64,000 bases of DNA from Nemesobacter sp965204665 (GCA_965204665.1 OZ242002.1:1736001-1800000); one strand, 5' to 3'; counted from the stretch's first letter, positions 24,020 to 32,787 are shown. Notes: generated from the letters alone by a model not told the origin. Program-made: numbers and translations.

Positions 24020-24169
24020 ATGAAACTTACTCCTGAAAAATTAGATAAAATAATTCTGCTTTTCACCGTGAAGGTTGCTGTCGGTATTGCCGCTTTCATA
24101 GGCGTGGTGGCTACGGTTGCTCTCTTCGGAACCAAGATAGCTCCTCTGATGGGAAAACTTCCCTGGTAG
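24020..24169 (+). CDS. 49-residue single-helix membrane peptide at the end of the act operon
   Basis: ATG 24020 directly follows the actF stop; GGGAGGAC just upstream serves as ribosome site. The peptide has a short charged N-terminus (MKLTPEKLDKIIL), one long hydrophobic helix (TVKVAVGIAAFIGVVATVAL) and a short tail ending GKLPW. Position and topology suit a small accessory subunit of ACIII such as ActG, although I cannot confirm homology. Too short for routine gene calling, but coupling to actF supports it. Confidence 0.75.
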   Translation: MKLTPEKLDKIILLFTVKVAVGIAAFIGVVATVALFGTKIAPLMGKLPW

Positions 24170-24255
24170 TTTCACCATCTCTTTTTTACCAGTTTCGGTT
24201 CCCTGAATTCTTACCGATATAAGATAGATTCGCGCAACAGGTTCCAGGATATTTC

Positions 24256-24606
24256 ATGTCCAAAAACGCACAGATAAAAATTGCGGTGACATTGGGTGAT
24301 GACAATGTTCCGGAGCGTATTCACTGGGATGCTTCAGAGTCGGAAGACCTCGGGGAAAAGCCGTGCGAAGCAGTGTTTGTTTCCATATGGGATTCGGAAA
24401 AAAAGCAATCCCTAGTGATAGATCTCTGGACTAAGAAAATGGATATTGTGGAAATGAACTATCATTTCTACCAGACATTCATGAAAATGGCCGATACCTA
24501 CCAGAAGGCCACCGCACAGCCTCGGATATCCAGCAGAATAAGAAAATTTGCTGAAGAATTCGCAGATCTTGCAATGGAATCTCTTGAAGAAAACAACAAC
24601 TGCTGA
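24256..24606 (+). CDS. GldC-like protein
   Basis: 116 residues. The sequence KIAVTLGDDNVPERIHWDASESEDLGEKPCEAVFVSIWDSEKKQSLVIDLWTKKMDIVEMNYHFYQTFMKMADTYQKAT follows the pattern of GldC (gliding-motility associated) proteins throughout: VPE.I.W.A..S, LRIDLWTK.M...EM..F..QT...MADT. Homologues occur well outside gliding Bacteroidetes, and no other gld gene is present, so a motility role is doubtful. It is soluble, and its biochemical role is unknown. Confidence 0.8.
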   Translation: MSKNAQIKIAVTLGDDNVPERIHWDASESEDLGEKPCEAVFVSIWDSEKKQSLVIDLWTKKMDIVEMNYHFYQTFMKMADTYQKATAQPRISSRIRKFAEEFADLAMESLEENNNC

Positions 24607-24753
24607 TATATCCCGTTCAACATCAGACTTCCTGAACCGAGGCTTTTCTCAGACATAGAAACGTAATTTCCCGCGAACCTGAGCACATCCGGAGGTTGGT
24701 CTCGGCCGGTAGGAACGCAATTTCGGCATTATCTTACTTCCGGCTGTCTTGTA

Positions 24754-25149
24754 TCAGTAAAATATCCGGGCGGCTAGAAAGGCGAAGAAGAATCCCACGC
24801 ACCAGAGAGACACTGAAGACCAATATATCCATTTGGTTGTCTTCTTCAAGTTTGTACAGGCGGCTGCCTGAGCTGGGTCAACTGGGCAGGATATGTTTTC
24901 TGAACGCAGAATCATAAAGCCTGAAACCAAGATTGTTGCGCCTGATATTGAGAAAGTCCAGACCTTGTATTCCGACAGTGCAATAAGCCAAGGTGCGGAA
25001 CTCACAATTCCTGCCAGAACCGCGCCTGCCCCCAAAGTCACAAACAGCGCCGGCAGTGCGCAACATACCAAGGTTCCGGCGGACATGAACAGACTCAGTG
25101 TGGAAACAAAAGTTTTGCTCGTTCCGTATTCCTCATTATTCATCCACAC
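24754..25149 (-). CDS. MerT/MerC-like metal-transport membrane protein
   Basis: 131 residues with four likely membrane helices. The first helix contains a Cys pair (SLFMSAGTLVCCALPALFVTLGAGAVLA), as in mercury transporters of the MerT/MerC type, and a further pair of cysteines lies in a loop (NISCPVDPAQAAACTN). It overlaps the end of the periplasmic HMA protein gene by 14 nt. Together they could move Hg2+ or Cu+ through the inner membrane. No merA or MerR-type mer regulator lies beside it, so the metal is unknown. Confidence 0.75.
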   Translation of the reverse strand: MWMNNEEYGTSKTFVSTLSLFMSAGTLVCCALPALFVTLGAGAVLAGIVSSAPWLIALSEYKVWTFSISGATILVSGFMILRSENISCPVDPAQAAACTNLKKTTKWIYWSSVSLWCVGFFFAFLAARIFY

Positions 25150-25525
25150 ACCCCTTGGTAATGTTTTTCACACTGTACCCGGAATCGTTGATGAGTTTTG
25201 TTATAGTTGCGTTGTCGATAGTTTCTTTCTGATGAAGTTCTATACTTACCAGTCTTTTGCCGAGATCAACCTTGACGCTTTTTACTGCTTTTTGTTTACC
25301 GAATACTTTTTCTATGGAACGTGCGCAGAAATCACATACAAGTCCTTTAACTCTGACATTTATCATAGTTTCGCAGGACATGTTCTCCATAACGCTGGTT
25401 TCAGGCTGATTCGTCTCCATGCCTTTATGGTTATGGTTTTGCATATGCGTATGCTGTTGCGTTGCCTGCACTGGGAATGTCATTGTGATAATCGTAAATA
25501 TAAAGATTACAGACAGTGTCTTCAT
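25136..25525 (-). CDS. Exported heavy-metal-associated (HMA) domain protein
   Basis: 129 residues. Signal peptide (MKTLSVIFIFTIITMTFPVQA), a His/Met-rich linker (TQQHTHMQNHNHKGMETN), then an HMA ferredoxin-like fold: VKGLVCDFCARSIEKVFGK with the metal-binding CDFC pair, VKVDLGKRLVSIEL, and NDSGYSVKNI. It should work as a periplasmic MerP-like or copper chaperone. Second gene of a minus-strand metal cluster; the next gene starts inside its 3' end. Confidence 0.88.
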   Translation of the reverse strand: MKTLSVIFIFTIITMTFPVQATQQHTHMQNHNHKGMETNQPETSVMENMSCETMINVRVKGLVCDFCARSIEKVFGKQKAVKSVKVDLGKRLVSIELHQKETIDNATITKLINDSGYSVKNITKGCVDE

Positions 25526-25538
25526 TTTCAGTTTCTCC

Positions 25539-26186
25539 TCAAAACCTTATTATAACATTAAACATAATGTCACCGTCGTTGCTGATGCCGATCTCACTCA
25601 TGTAGTAACTCTTGAAAAACCGCAAAAAAGGCGTCAGAACAACCTTATTTTTACTCTCCGGACTATGGTCAATCTGCAACATAAGCCAAGTATGAACATC
25701 CTCATAATCCCCCAGGTACGGGGCGATACCGGCGCGTGATTTCTGAGAAAAGAATCTGTCTATTTCTCCCGCATGGTAGACGAGGTTTTCATAACTGATG
25801 AAAAAGCGTCTGTTTTCCCAGTCAAAAGCCATATTAGCAAAAACTGACGGTTCAATTTTCTGGTCGTACGGCGCTGAATCACTGTAGGCTAAGCCGACGC
25901 CGCTTTTGATATAAAGATTCGCCTGAGATGCCGGTTGGTTCCAGCGGCTTGCGAGATAATTCAGTTGCGTACCATGAAACTGCCAGCTTTTTTCGCGCCA
26001 GTACACTCCTCTGTATCCCAATGAATACCTTGCGTTCGGAGAGTAATGAACATGGAGTGAATTTGCGCGCGTATCGTTTTTCTGCATGACCGTCCATCCG
26101 CCCGGATATGATACCGGTCGCGCTTGTGCCTGATAGACAATACCAAGAGAAGTCATGCAGAATATAGTAAAAATAGACAATTTCAT
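25539..26186 (-). CDS. Outer-membrane-type beta-rich protein of the metal cluster
   Basis: 215 residues with a signal peptide (MKLSIFTIFCMTSLGIVYQAQA). The mature part is rich in aromatic, alternating strands (SLGYRGVYWREKSWQFHGTQLNYL, RRFFISYENLVYH) and ends in a terminal Phe (DGDIMFNVIIRF), the usual C-terminal outer-membrane barrel signature. It stands 13 bp upstream of the HMA gene, so likely first in that operon. A metal-related surface role is inferred from position only. Confidence 0.7.
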   Translation of the reverse strand: MKLSIFTIFCMTSLGIVYQAQARPVSYPGGWTVMQKNDTRANSLHVHYSPNARYSLGYRGVYWREKSWQFHGTQLNYLASRWNQPASQANLYIKSGVGLAYSDSAPYDQKIEPSVFANMAFDWENRRFFISYENLVYHAGEIDRFFSQKSRAGIAPYLGDYEDVHTWLMLQIDHSPESKNKVVLTPFLRFFKSYYMSEIGISNDGDIMFNVIIRF

Positions 26187-26255
26187 GTTTCACCCGTACT
26201 CTCTATCGTCATCTGAATCTAACCGCCCCCGTTTTCTGGGGAACTATAAGGTTTT

Positions 26256-27188
26256 CTATCTGAACTCGGATATAACTTCCTCTGCAAACAGTTTTATCGT
26301 ATCGGGATTCATAATGTCGGAAAAGAAAATCGTATACTTCGATATTCCTTTTTCTCTGTCCGAATGAATCTTCTCTATGCAGTCCTCGGGAGTTCCCACT
26401 ATTCCGAGTTGTTCTATATTTCCAAAAAAACCATAACGTCTTTGAGCCTTTTCGAGTTTTTCGGGAAGGTCTTTTCTGTTTTCGACCAGAACGCATACGG
26501 TCTGCTGAGATACGGTTATATCGTTTATGTTCCTTCCTGCATCCAAGCAATGTTTGCGCAATTCCGAATATTTTCGGTCGAACTCAACTGCGCTTGAGGC
26601 GGGGCAATTCCACTCGTCGGCGACTTCCGCTACAACTTTTAGAAGATGCTTTTCCCCCGAGCCTCCTACGCATACGGGGATATACGGTTTCTGCGTTGGT
26701 TTCGGATTGCAGTGCGCGTTCTCAATTCTGTAGTAGTTTCCTTTAAAAGTTGCTGTTTCTTTCGTCCAGAGCAGTTTCAGTATCGATATGGATTCCTTGA
26801 GCATCTCTATTCTTTCTTTCGCCTTAGGAAAGCTATATCCGTAAGCGTGAAATTCATCTTGATACCACCCTGCACCGATTGCGAATTCAAGACGCCCGTC
26901 GCTTATCTCGTCAAGCGTGGCGGCCATTTTGGCGAGGAGAGGAGGATGTCGGAACGGGTTGCAGAGCACCATAGTTCCAAGTCTCACTTTTTCTGTTATT
27001 GTTGAAAGGGAAGACATAAGGGTCCAAGGTTCGTAAATATCTGTTCCGATTGCTCCTTGGCCCAGCACATGATCGTAAAACCAGACTGAGTCGTATCCGG
27101 ACGAATCGCATAACCGGGCTGCGGAAACGATATCTCTGAAATATATCTTCTGCTGCCGCAGCATTGCTCCGAATTTTATTTTATTCAT
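26256..27188 (-). CDS. Luciferase-like (LLM class) flavin-dependent monooxygenase
   Basis: 310 residues, TIM-barrel fold of the bacterial luciferase superfamily. Visible family blocks: GYDSVWFYDHVLG, VRLGTMVLCNPFRHPPLLAKMAATLDEISDGRLEFAIGAGWYQDEFHAYGYSFPKAKERIEML, PIPVCVGGSGEK-like region, and GTPEDCIEKI. It uses F420 or FMN to oxidise an unknown substrate; whether this organism makes F420 cannot be told from the window. Start ATG 27188 has GGGAG upstream. It stands alone, divergent from the cyclophilin gene. Confidence 0.85.
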   Translation of the reverse strand: MNKIKFGAMLRQQKIYFRDIVSAARLCDSSGYDSVWFYDHVLGQGAIGTDIYEPWTLMSSLSTITEKVRLGTMVLCNPFRHPPLLAKMAATLDEISDGRLEFAIGAGWYQDEFHAYGYSFPKAKERIEMLKESISILKLLWTKETATFKGNYYRIENAHCNPKPTQKPYIPVCVGGSGEKHLLKVVAEVADEWNCPASSAVEFDRKYSELRKHCLDAGRNINDITVSQQTVCVLVENRKDLPEKLEKAQRRYGFFGNIEQLGIVGTPEDCIEKIHSDREKGISKYTIFFSDIMNPDTIKLFAEEVISEFR

Positions 27189-27245
27189 TCGTTCTCCCGT
27201 TTTTTTTAAGATCGACAGATTGAATTATCCTTGCTCTATTCCGTT

Positions 27246-27275
27246 TTGTAAATACAAAAGAACTTCCGCTATACT
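27246..27275 (+). promoter_or_regulatory. Likely promoter of the cyclophilin-purM pair
   Basis: TTGTAA, an 18-nt spacer and TATACT, placing transcription start near 27282, some 58 nt before the ATG at 27340. Confidence 0.5.
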
Positions 27276-27339
27276 TGCCGACCGTTTCTATTCAGGATAA
27301 ACTTGCTTGCCGTAAATTATCCTTACTATGAGGTCCCCA

Positions 27340-27948
27340 ATGAAAATTTCAATCGTTTTCGCCTTGTTTTTCATACTAATTGTTTTTTCCGGTGGACAGA
27401 ACTACTCTTACGCTGTCCCGAATAGCGGTAAGTCCGCCGAACCCAGCCTAAAAAAAGAAAGGAGCGCCCCGATGGTTCTGATTTCAACGTCAAAAGGAGA
27501 TATAAAACTTGAGCTTTATCCCGAACAAGCCCCGATTGCAGTTGCCAATTTTCTTTCCTATGCCGAAGAAGGTTTTTACAGCGGTACCATCTTTCACAGA
27601 GTGATAAAGAGTTTCATGATACAGGGTGGTGGTTTCACCTCTGATATGAAGCAAAAACCGACAAAGCCTCCGATAAAGAACGAGGCGGATAACGGACTGA
27701 AAAACGACCGCGGCACCATAGCTATGGCTAGAACCGGCGTTGTTGATTCCGCTACATCTCAGTTCTTTATAAACCACAGGGATAATGTTTTTCTTAATCA
27801 CGGCGCGCGAGATTTTGGTTATGCGGTATTTGGAAAAGTGGTCGAAGGCATGGAAATTGTTGATGTTATCGCTTCTGTAAAGACTAAGACGGGAGACATT
27901 CCGGTTGAACCGATTTCCATAGTTTCAGTAAAAGTTGTGAAAAAATAA
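27340..27948 (+). CDS. Exported cyclophilin-type peptidyl-prolyl isomerase
   Basis: 202 residues from ATG 27340 (GAGG 6 nt upstream; an ATG at 27328 lacks a site). A signal peptide (MKISIVFALFFILIVFSGG) sends it to the periplasm. The cyclophilin core is complete: STSKGDIKLELYPEQAPIAVANFLSYAEEGFYSGTIFHRVIKSFMIQGGGF, with the catalytic FHR and the QGG loop, then GTIAMAR, SQFFINHRDN, and FGYAVFGKVVEGMEIVD. It speeds proline isomerisation in folding outer-membrane and secreted proteins. purM follows 12 bp later. Confidence 0.93.
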   Translation: MKISIVFALFFILIVFSGGQNYSYAVPNSGKSAEPSLKKERSAPMVLISTSKGDIKLELYPEQAPIAVANFLSYAEEGFYSGTIFHRVIKSFMIQGGGFTSDMKQKPTKPPIKNEADNGLKNDRGTIAMARTGVVDSATSQFFINHRDNVFLNHGARDFGYAVFGKVVEGMEIVDVIASVKTKTGDIPVEPISIVSVKVVKK

Positions 27949-27960
27949 GTTTTTCCTTCC

Positions 27961-29013
27961 GTGTCGGAACTTAACTATAAAAGTGCCGGTGTAGATGTAG
28001 AAGAGGGCGACAGATTCGTCGAATTGATAAAACCCCTAGTGGAATCAACTTACGGAGCAAGGAAAGTAAGTCCGCTCGGGGGGTTTTCAGGTGCGTTTCC
28101 CCTTGATGCAAAGGGTTTTCGCCAACCACTGCTTGTATCCGCTACCGACGGAGTAGGCACCAAACTAAAAACGGCATTTACAGTCGAAAAGTTCGATACG
28201 ATAGGTATTGACCTTGTTGCCATGAGTGTTAATGACGTTATTACCTGCGGCGCCGAACCTTTGTTTTTCCTGGACTATCTAGCCTGTTCGCGTCTTCATT
28301 CCGAACAGGCGGTTGAAATAATCAAAGGTATTTGCGAGGGTTGCGTTCGCGCGGGATGCGTGCTTATGGGAGGCGAGACGGCGGAAATGCCCGGTTTTTA
28401 CACCCGAGGAGAGTTTGACCTTGCCGGGTTCTGTGTTGGAGTGGTGGAAAAAGACCTCTATATTGATGGAAGCGGAGTAAATCCGGGAGACGCACTTGTA
28501 GGACTTGCGTCAAGCGGTCTTCATTCAAACGGATACTCACTTGCGCGGAAAGCGCTTTTCGACGTTGCGGGTTATTCGCTCGATTCAAAGCCGCAAGGAC
28601 TTGATAGAACACTTGCGGAAGAACTTCTAGAGCCCACCATTATATACTCGAAGGTTGTCCGCGGGTTATGCGCTGAATTTGATGTAGGAGCTTTTGCCCA
28701 TATTACAGGTGGAGGAATTCCTGGAAATCTCCCGCGGGTTATTCCTCGGTCGTTGTGCGCCGTGATTGAAGAGGAGAGTTGGAAACCTGCTCCTGTTTTT
28801 GACATCATAAAAAAAGCGGGGAACATCAGCTGGCGGGAAATGTACAGAACCTTTAACTGCGGTATCGGTATGATTGCCGTTATACCCGCAACACAGGCAT
28901 CGCAGGCCGTCTCTCTTGCACGGGACTACGGATTCCCTGCATTTCCAATAGGGGAAATAGAGCAGGGTGGTGGTTCCGATAGAGTTCGGATACGCCGAGC
29001 AAGTCGGATCTAA
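27961..29013 (+). CDS. purM: Phosphoribosylformylglycinamidine cyclo-ligase (AIR synthetase)
   Basis: 350 residues starting at GTG 27961. Makes aminoimidazole ribotide in purine synthesis with ATP. Signatures: YKSAGVDVEEGDRFVELIKP, GGFSGAFPL, ATDGVGTKLKTA, DTIGIDLVAMSVNDVITCGAEPLFFLDYLA, GCVLMGGETAEMPGFY, GLASSGLHSNGYSLARK and HITGGGIPGNLPRV. Full length. Its TAA overlaps the stop of the convergent TonB gene, so the two transcripts end on each other. Confidence 0.97.
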   Translation: MSELNYKSAGVDVEEGDRFVELIKPLVESTYGARKVSPLGGFSGAFPLDAKGFRQPLLVSATDGVGTKLKTAFTVEKFDTIGIDLVAMSVNDVITCGAEPLFFLDYLACSRLHSEQAVEIIKGICEGCVRAGCVLMGGETAEMPGFYTRGEFDLAGFCVGVVEKDLYIDGSGVNPGDALVGLASSGLHSNGYSLARKALFDVAGYSLDSKPQGLDRTLAEELLEPTIIYSKVVRGLCAEFDVGAFAHITGGGIPGNLPRVIPRSLCAVIEEESWKPAPVFDIIKKAGNISWREMYRTFNCGIGMIAVIPATQASQAVSLARDYGFPAFPIGEIEQGGGSDRVRIRRASRI

Positions 29014-30014
29014 TTGTAATATCTCACCCAGGTTGGAAGTTTATAATCAAAAGTCGCTGGTATTCTGAGTTTTTCTTCTTCCCAACTTTTTGGGAACGGA
29101 TTATAGGGTGAAGCCACTTTTATAGTTCGCAGAACTTCCTTGTCGAGTTCTCTGAAGCCCGAAGATTCAATTATTCTGACGTCTTCAAGAGACCCATCTT
29201 TTCTTATGATGAAAACGACTCTCAGATCTCCCTGTTCTCTTCTCACTCGTGATTCCTTGGGATATTTCCAGACCTGGTAGATTTTTTCTCTGAGTTTTGT
29301 GAAGTAGGAGATGTATTTATATTCGGTTGTGTTCAGATCCACAGTGATTTCCTTATTGTCAACTGTAGGGGTCCCAAGAAGTTGCTGGTCAGTTTTATAG
29401 TCGTACGGAACATCCATAAAATCGGGATTGGTCATCTGTGACCCGCCGGCTGGAGAGTCTTCCGGTTGTTTTCTTGCTGATTTGTCCGGCGACGAGTTCG
29501 GTTGATTGTCTCCGTATAATTCGGGCTCAGGTTTTTTTACCGCGAAAACTTCTTTTTCTCCTTTTTCCGGAGAGACTCTTTTCTTTACGTTCTTTTGCTG
29601 TTTCTGTTGTGCGGGTTTTGATGACCGGGGAGGTCTTCTCTGCACTACTTTACTGTTTGTCGTTCCCCTGGGGATGGATTTTGAAAGTTTCGTTATCTCG
29701 TCCCGCGTACTCTCTTTTTTCGCTTTATGTGATTTCTCGGCGAGCCTTTCCGTTTTTTCAGGGGGTTCTGTTTCCTCCTTGACAGGTATCTCGATAATCT
29801 CTACGTAGAATTTCTTTTCTTCAGCGGATTTAAGTTCTTCCGGGTCGGGGCTTACGGCTGTGAAGAAAAACTGAAGAAACAACAGGTTCAGCAGAGCCGA
29901 GATCAGCAGAAAGATAGAAAGCGGTTTTTCTCTGCTTTCGCGTATGTAGATTTTCTCCCGGCATCTAGTTGCAGCATGTAATAGGGATGCGAGAAGATTT
30001 CTAATTCTGTTCAT
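29010..30014 (-). CDS. TonB-like energy transducer
   Basis: 334 residues. One N-terminal membrane helix (LSIFLLISALLNLLFLQFFFTA, about residues 32-53) is followed by a long charged, Pro/Lys/Glu-rich periplasmic stretch (KEETEPPEKTERLAEKSHKAKK...). The C-terminal domain (residues about 235-330: YFTKLREKIYQVWKYPKESRVRREQGDLRVVFIIRKDGSLEDVRIIESSGFRELDKEVLRTI) is the TonB fold. It would link an inner-membrane ExbBD motor to outer-membrane receptors; exbBD are not here. It is 12 bp downstream of the isocitrate dehydrogenase gene. Confidence 0.9.
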   Translation of the reverse strand: MNRIRNLLASLLHAATRCREKIYIRESREKPLSIFLLISALLNLLFLQFFFTAVSPDPEELKSAEEKKFYVEIIEIPVKEETEPPEKTERLAEKSHKAKKESTRDEITKLSKSIPRGTTNSKVVQRRPPRSSKPAQQKQQKNVKKRVSPEKGEKEVFAVKKPEPELYGDNQPNSSPDKSARKQPEDSPAGGSQMTNPDFMDVPYDYKTDQQLLGTPTVDNKEITVDLNTTEYKYISYFTKLREKIYQVWKYPKESRVRREQGDLRVVFIIRKDGSLEDVRIIESSGFRELDKEVLRTIKVASPYNPFPKSWEEEKLRIPATFDYKLPTWVRYYN

Positions 30015-30026
30015 AAGGATTCTTGA

Positions 30027-31061
30027 TTATTGTCTCAGTATGTTCTGTATGAGAACCCTAGCGAAATCCTCTGTCTTCAGGCAGCCTCCAAGATCCTGTG
30101 TGGTAGCGCCTTCCGAGAGGGCTTGATTATATGCTTTTTCAATTTTGTCCGCTACGGTTTTCAGTTCTTTTTCACCTTCTGAAGCGGCAATATATCTGAG
30201 CATCATAGCCCCTGACATTATCAAGGCGAGAGGGTTTGCTATCTCCAGTCCCGCTATATCGGGAGCTGTGCCGTGTACGGCTTCAAAAACCGCGTACTCA
30301 TCACCTATGTTGGCACCTGGGACCACCCCCAGCCCTCCGACAAGTCCAGCGCAGAGGTCGCTTACCACATCACCATATAGATTTTCAAGCAGTAGTATGT
30401 CGAACTGATTCGGATTTTGAACCAGTCTCATACACCCAGCGTCTATTATAACTTCTTCATACTCAATTTCCGGGTATTCTTCACTTATATCTTGAGACTT
30501 GCTTATAAAAAGTCCGTCCGTGATTTTCATTATATTGGCTTTGTGAAAAACGGTTACCTTTTTTCTGCCTCTGTTCCTAGCGTAGTCAAAACTCCATTTC
30601 GCAATCCTCTCGCATGCTTTGCTGGTCGCAACCTTCATACTCATTACCACCCCGGGAGAAACCACATTTTCAACTCCGCTATATAGTCCCTCGGTGTTTT
30701 CTCTCACTATAACTATGTCCACATTCGAGAATCTGGTTTTTACCCCGTCAAGACTTCTTACGGGTCTTACAGCTGCATAGAGGTCGAGTTGTTTTCTAAG
30801 CTGTACGTTTACTGATGAAAAACCCTCACCTATAGGTGTCATGCATGGTCCCTTCAGCGCTATCTTGTGTTCTTTTATGGCTTCAATGGTAGATTTCGGG
30901 AGTACTTCTCCATGTTCAAGCGCGGCGGAGGCTCCGGCATTTCTCTGTATCCACTCAATTTTGGCTCCAGAAGATTTGATAACCTCTTTGGTCGCTTCGG
31001 TAATCTCAGGTCCGATTCCATCTCCCGGAATCAGAACTATTTTTTTCGTATCCATAGCCAT
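30027..31061 (-). CDS. Isocitrate dehydrogenase, NAD-type (isocitrate/isopropylmalate dehydrogenase family)
   Basis: 344 residues. The family opening VLIPGDGIGPEIT is followed by the isocitrate-binding block EGFSSVNVQLRKQLDLYAAVRP (Ser and Arg contacts with isocitrate's gamma-carboxylate), RENTEGLYSGVE, KANIMKITDGLF and the cofactor loop VHGTAPDIAGLEIANP. HGTAPDIAG, with Asp rather than a Lys/Tyr pair, indicates NAD+. This suits an IDH3-like TCA enzyme more than LeuB. Homoisocitrate dehydrogenase is a less likely alternative. Clustered with surE and YqaA on the minus strand. Confidence 0.88.
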   Translation of the reverse strand: MAMDTKKIVLIPGDGIGPEITEATKEVIKSSGAKIEWIQRNAGASAALEHGEVLPKSTIEAIKEHKIALKGPCMTPIGEGFSSVNVQLRKQLDLYAAVRPVRSLDGVKTRFSNVDIVIVRENTEGLYSGVENVVSPGVVMSMKVATSKACERIAKWSFDYARNRGRKKVTVFHKANIMKITDGLFISKSQDISEEYPEIEYEEVIIDAGCMRLVQNPNQFDILLLENLYGDVVSDLCAGLVGGLGVVPGANIGDEYAVFEAVHGTAPDIAGLEIANPLALIMSGAMMLRYIAASEGEKELKTVADKIEKAYNQALSEGATTQDLGGCLKTEDFARVLIQNILRQ

Positions 31062-31175
31062 ATGTGCTTGGTTAGGGGTGAAGCCAATCTGCAGGAGTCA
31101 TCATATAGTTATACGATACCGAATATTTTCCGCGTTCGCTTGCATTTTTGATAAAAAAGGTTTTGACGTAGGTTC

Positions 31176-31757
31176 TCAGACAATTTTACCGAGAGACAAA
31201 ACGCCGACCAGAAGCAGTATGAAAAAGACAATCGAAAAAATATTGAAATACTTTTCGATAATCAGTTTCATTCGCTCCCCGAAAAAAGAAAGAAGAGACG
31301 CAATCACCATAAATCTTGCAGTTCTTCCTAGAATGCAGGCGGTGATGAAGGTGAGAATATCAACTTTGAAAGCACCTGATGTCACGGTGAAAGCCTTGAA
31401 GGGAATCGGCGTGAATCCCGCTAAGACAATCGCTCCGAAAGCATTTTCATTGTATTTTCCATCCAACAACTCAAACTGCTCGAGGGTTATGATATGGGAG
31501 AGAAAAAAACTGTCAACAATCTCCCATAAGCCGTATCCTATGATGTAGCCTGCCAGTGCTCCCAGCACTGAAAAAAGAGAGCAGTAAAATCCGAAGAGGT
31601 ATGATTTTTCCGGCTTTCCTAGACAGAGAGCCATCAAGAGCGGGTCCGGTGGAACAGGGAAAAAGGAAGCCTCGGCAAAAGAGATTGCAGATAGCGCCTG
31701 CGGGCCGTGCTTTTTCTCCGCCCAGCTTAAAACCCAGCCATAGAGACGCCTAAGCAT
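31176..31757 (-). CDS. YqaA/DedA-type (VTT domain) membrane protein
   Basis: 193 residues with four or five hydrophobic segments. The pattern FAEASFFPVPPDPLLMALCLGKPEKSYLF, with GFTPIPFKAFTVTSGAFKVDILTFITACILGRTARF later, is typical of YqaA-like SNARE-associated/VTT proteins, which are lipid scramblase or flippase candidates. It overlaps the 3' end of surE by 8 nt. Confidence 0.88.
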   Translation of the reverse strand: MLRRLYGWVLSWAEKKHGPQALSAISFAEASFFPVPPDPLLMALCLGKPEKSYLFGFYCSLFSVLGALAGYIIGYGLWEIVDSFFLSHIITLEQFELLDGKYNENAFGAIVLAGFTPIPFKAFTVTSGAFKVDILTFITACILGRTARFMVIASLLSFFGERMKLIIEKYFNIFSIVFFILLLVGVLSLGKIV

Positions 31758-32508
31758 GATTCTTTAGTTTTTGATTAAGTTCCGCTAGATATTCGTGATT
31801 TGTCATATCAAGCTTTATCGGGGTAACTGACACGTATCCATCAAGAACGCAGTCTATATCGGAATTATCAACCCTGACGTGATCAAGTTCATTTCCGCCG
31901 ATCCAATAGTATTTTTTCCCCCGAGGGTCTGTTTTTTCCTCTATGGGAGCTTGATAAATTCTTTTTCCCTGACACGTCACCTTAATTCCTTTTATTTCTT
32001 CAAGCGGAAGATTTGGGACGTTTACGTTAAGGAGGGTGTTTTCCGGAAGTCCTGTTTTGAGTACGAACTCCGAGGCTACTTTAGCGTAGTAAGCGGCGGA
32101 TTCAAAAAGAAAATCCTTTTTCGCAGCGAGCGATACGGCTATTGCCGGGATTTTCATAAGCGTTGCCTCCATTGCGGCGCTTACTGTTCCGGAATAGGTT
32201 ATATCATCTCCCATGTTGGCGGCCATATTGATTCCTGACACAACAAGGTCGGGTTTCTTGTCGTTGAGAATTCCGTTTACAGCCAGATTCACGCAGTCTG
32301 TAGGAGTGCCGTCTACAGAGAATCTTTTTTCGGAGAATTGCTCAATACGTAGAGGTCTTGTGAGGTTAAGTGAATGACCTGCGGCGCTTTGGTCTCGGTC
32401 CGGGGCTACCGTGTAGACATCCCCCAGTTCGCGCAGGATGTCGCTCAGAGATTTTAACCCTCGGGAATTTATTCCGTCATCGTTTGAAACTAAAATTCTA
32501 GTACTCAT
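31750..32508 (-). CDS. surE: 5'-nucleotidase SurE
   Basis: 252 residues. Metal-dependent phosphatase of nucleoside monophosphates. Metal-site residues are all there: ILVSNDDGINSRGL (Asp-Asp), a Ser in DQSAAGHSLNLTRPL and Asn in VVSGINMAANMGDDITYSGTVSAAMEATL. The gene lies 12 bp downstream of tRNA-Pro(CGG), an arrangement also known in deltaproteobacteria, and overlaps the YqaA gene. Confidence 0.96.
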   Translation of the reverse strand: MSTRILVSNDDGINSRGLKSLSDILRELGDVYTVAPDRDQSAAGHSLNLTRPLRIEQFSEKRFSVDGTPTDCVNLAVNGILNDKKPDLVVSGINMAANMGDDITYSGTVSAAMEATLMKIPAIAVSLAAKKDFLFESAAYYAKVASEFVLKTGLPENTLLNVNVPNLPLEEIKGIKVTCQGKRIYQAPIEEKTDPRGKKYYWIGGNELDHVRVDNSDIDCVLDGYVSVTPIKLDMTNHEYLAELNQKLKNHA

Positions 32509-32520
32509 TTTCTCTGAGAA

Positions 32521-32597
32521 TGGTCGGGGTGACCGGATTTGAACCGGTGACCCCCGGCTCCCGAAGCCGGTGCGCTACCGAGCTGCGCTACACCCCG
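32521..32597 (-). tRNA. tRNA-Pro (anticodon CGG)
   Basis: Minus-strand cloverleaf: acceptor CGGGGTG / CACCCCG, anticodon stem CCGGC/GCCGG with loop TTCGGGA (anticodon CGG), T-arm CCGGTTCAAATCCGG, and an encoded CCA end (32521-32523). Just upstream of surE. Confidence 0.95.
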
Positions 32598-32787
32598 AAT
32601 AAAGACTCCGACAAGATTTTAACCCATAGGACATCTTCATCAATAGCGGGGCTGCCGCTGCGTAGAAAAGGAAATTGCGGCAACTTAACGATAAAGTATC
32701 CTTACCGACTAGAGATAAGTTGTCGGTTATGAACATAACAGGTACTTTATATGTTGGATTTTACAGTTTCAAGGTGGGGATGGGCAA
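32598..32787. other. Spacer between tRNA-Pro and the metalloprotease gene
   Basis: No gene seen. It should contain the promoters of the divergent tRNA-Pro and protease genes. The protease has a ribosome site AAGGTGGGG about 10 nt before its ATG. Confidence 0.4.
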
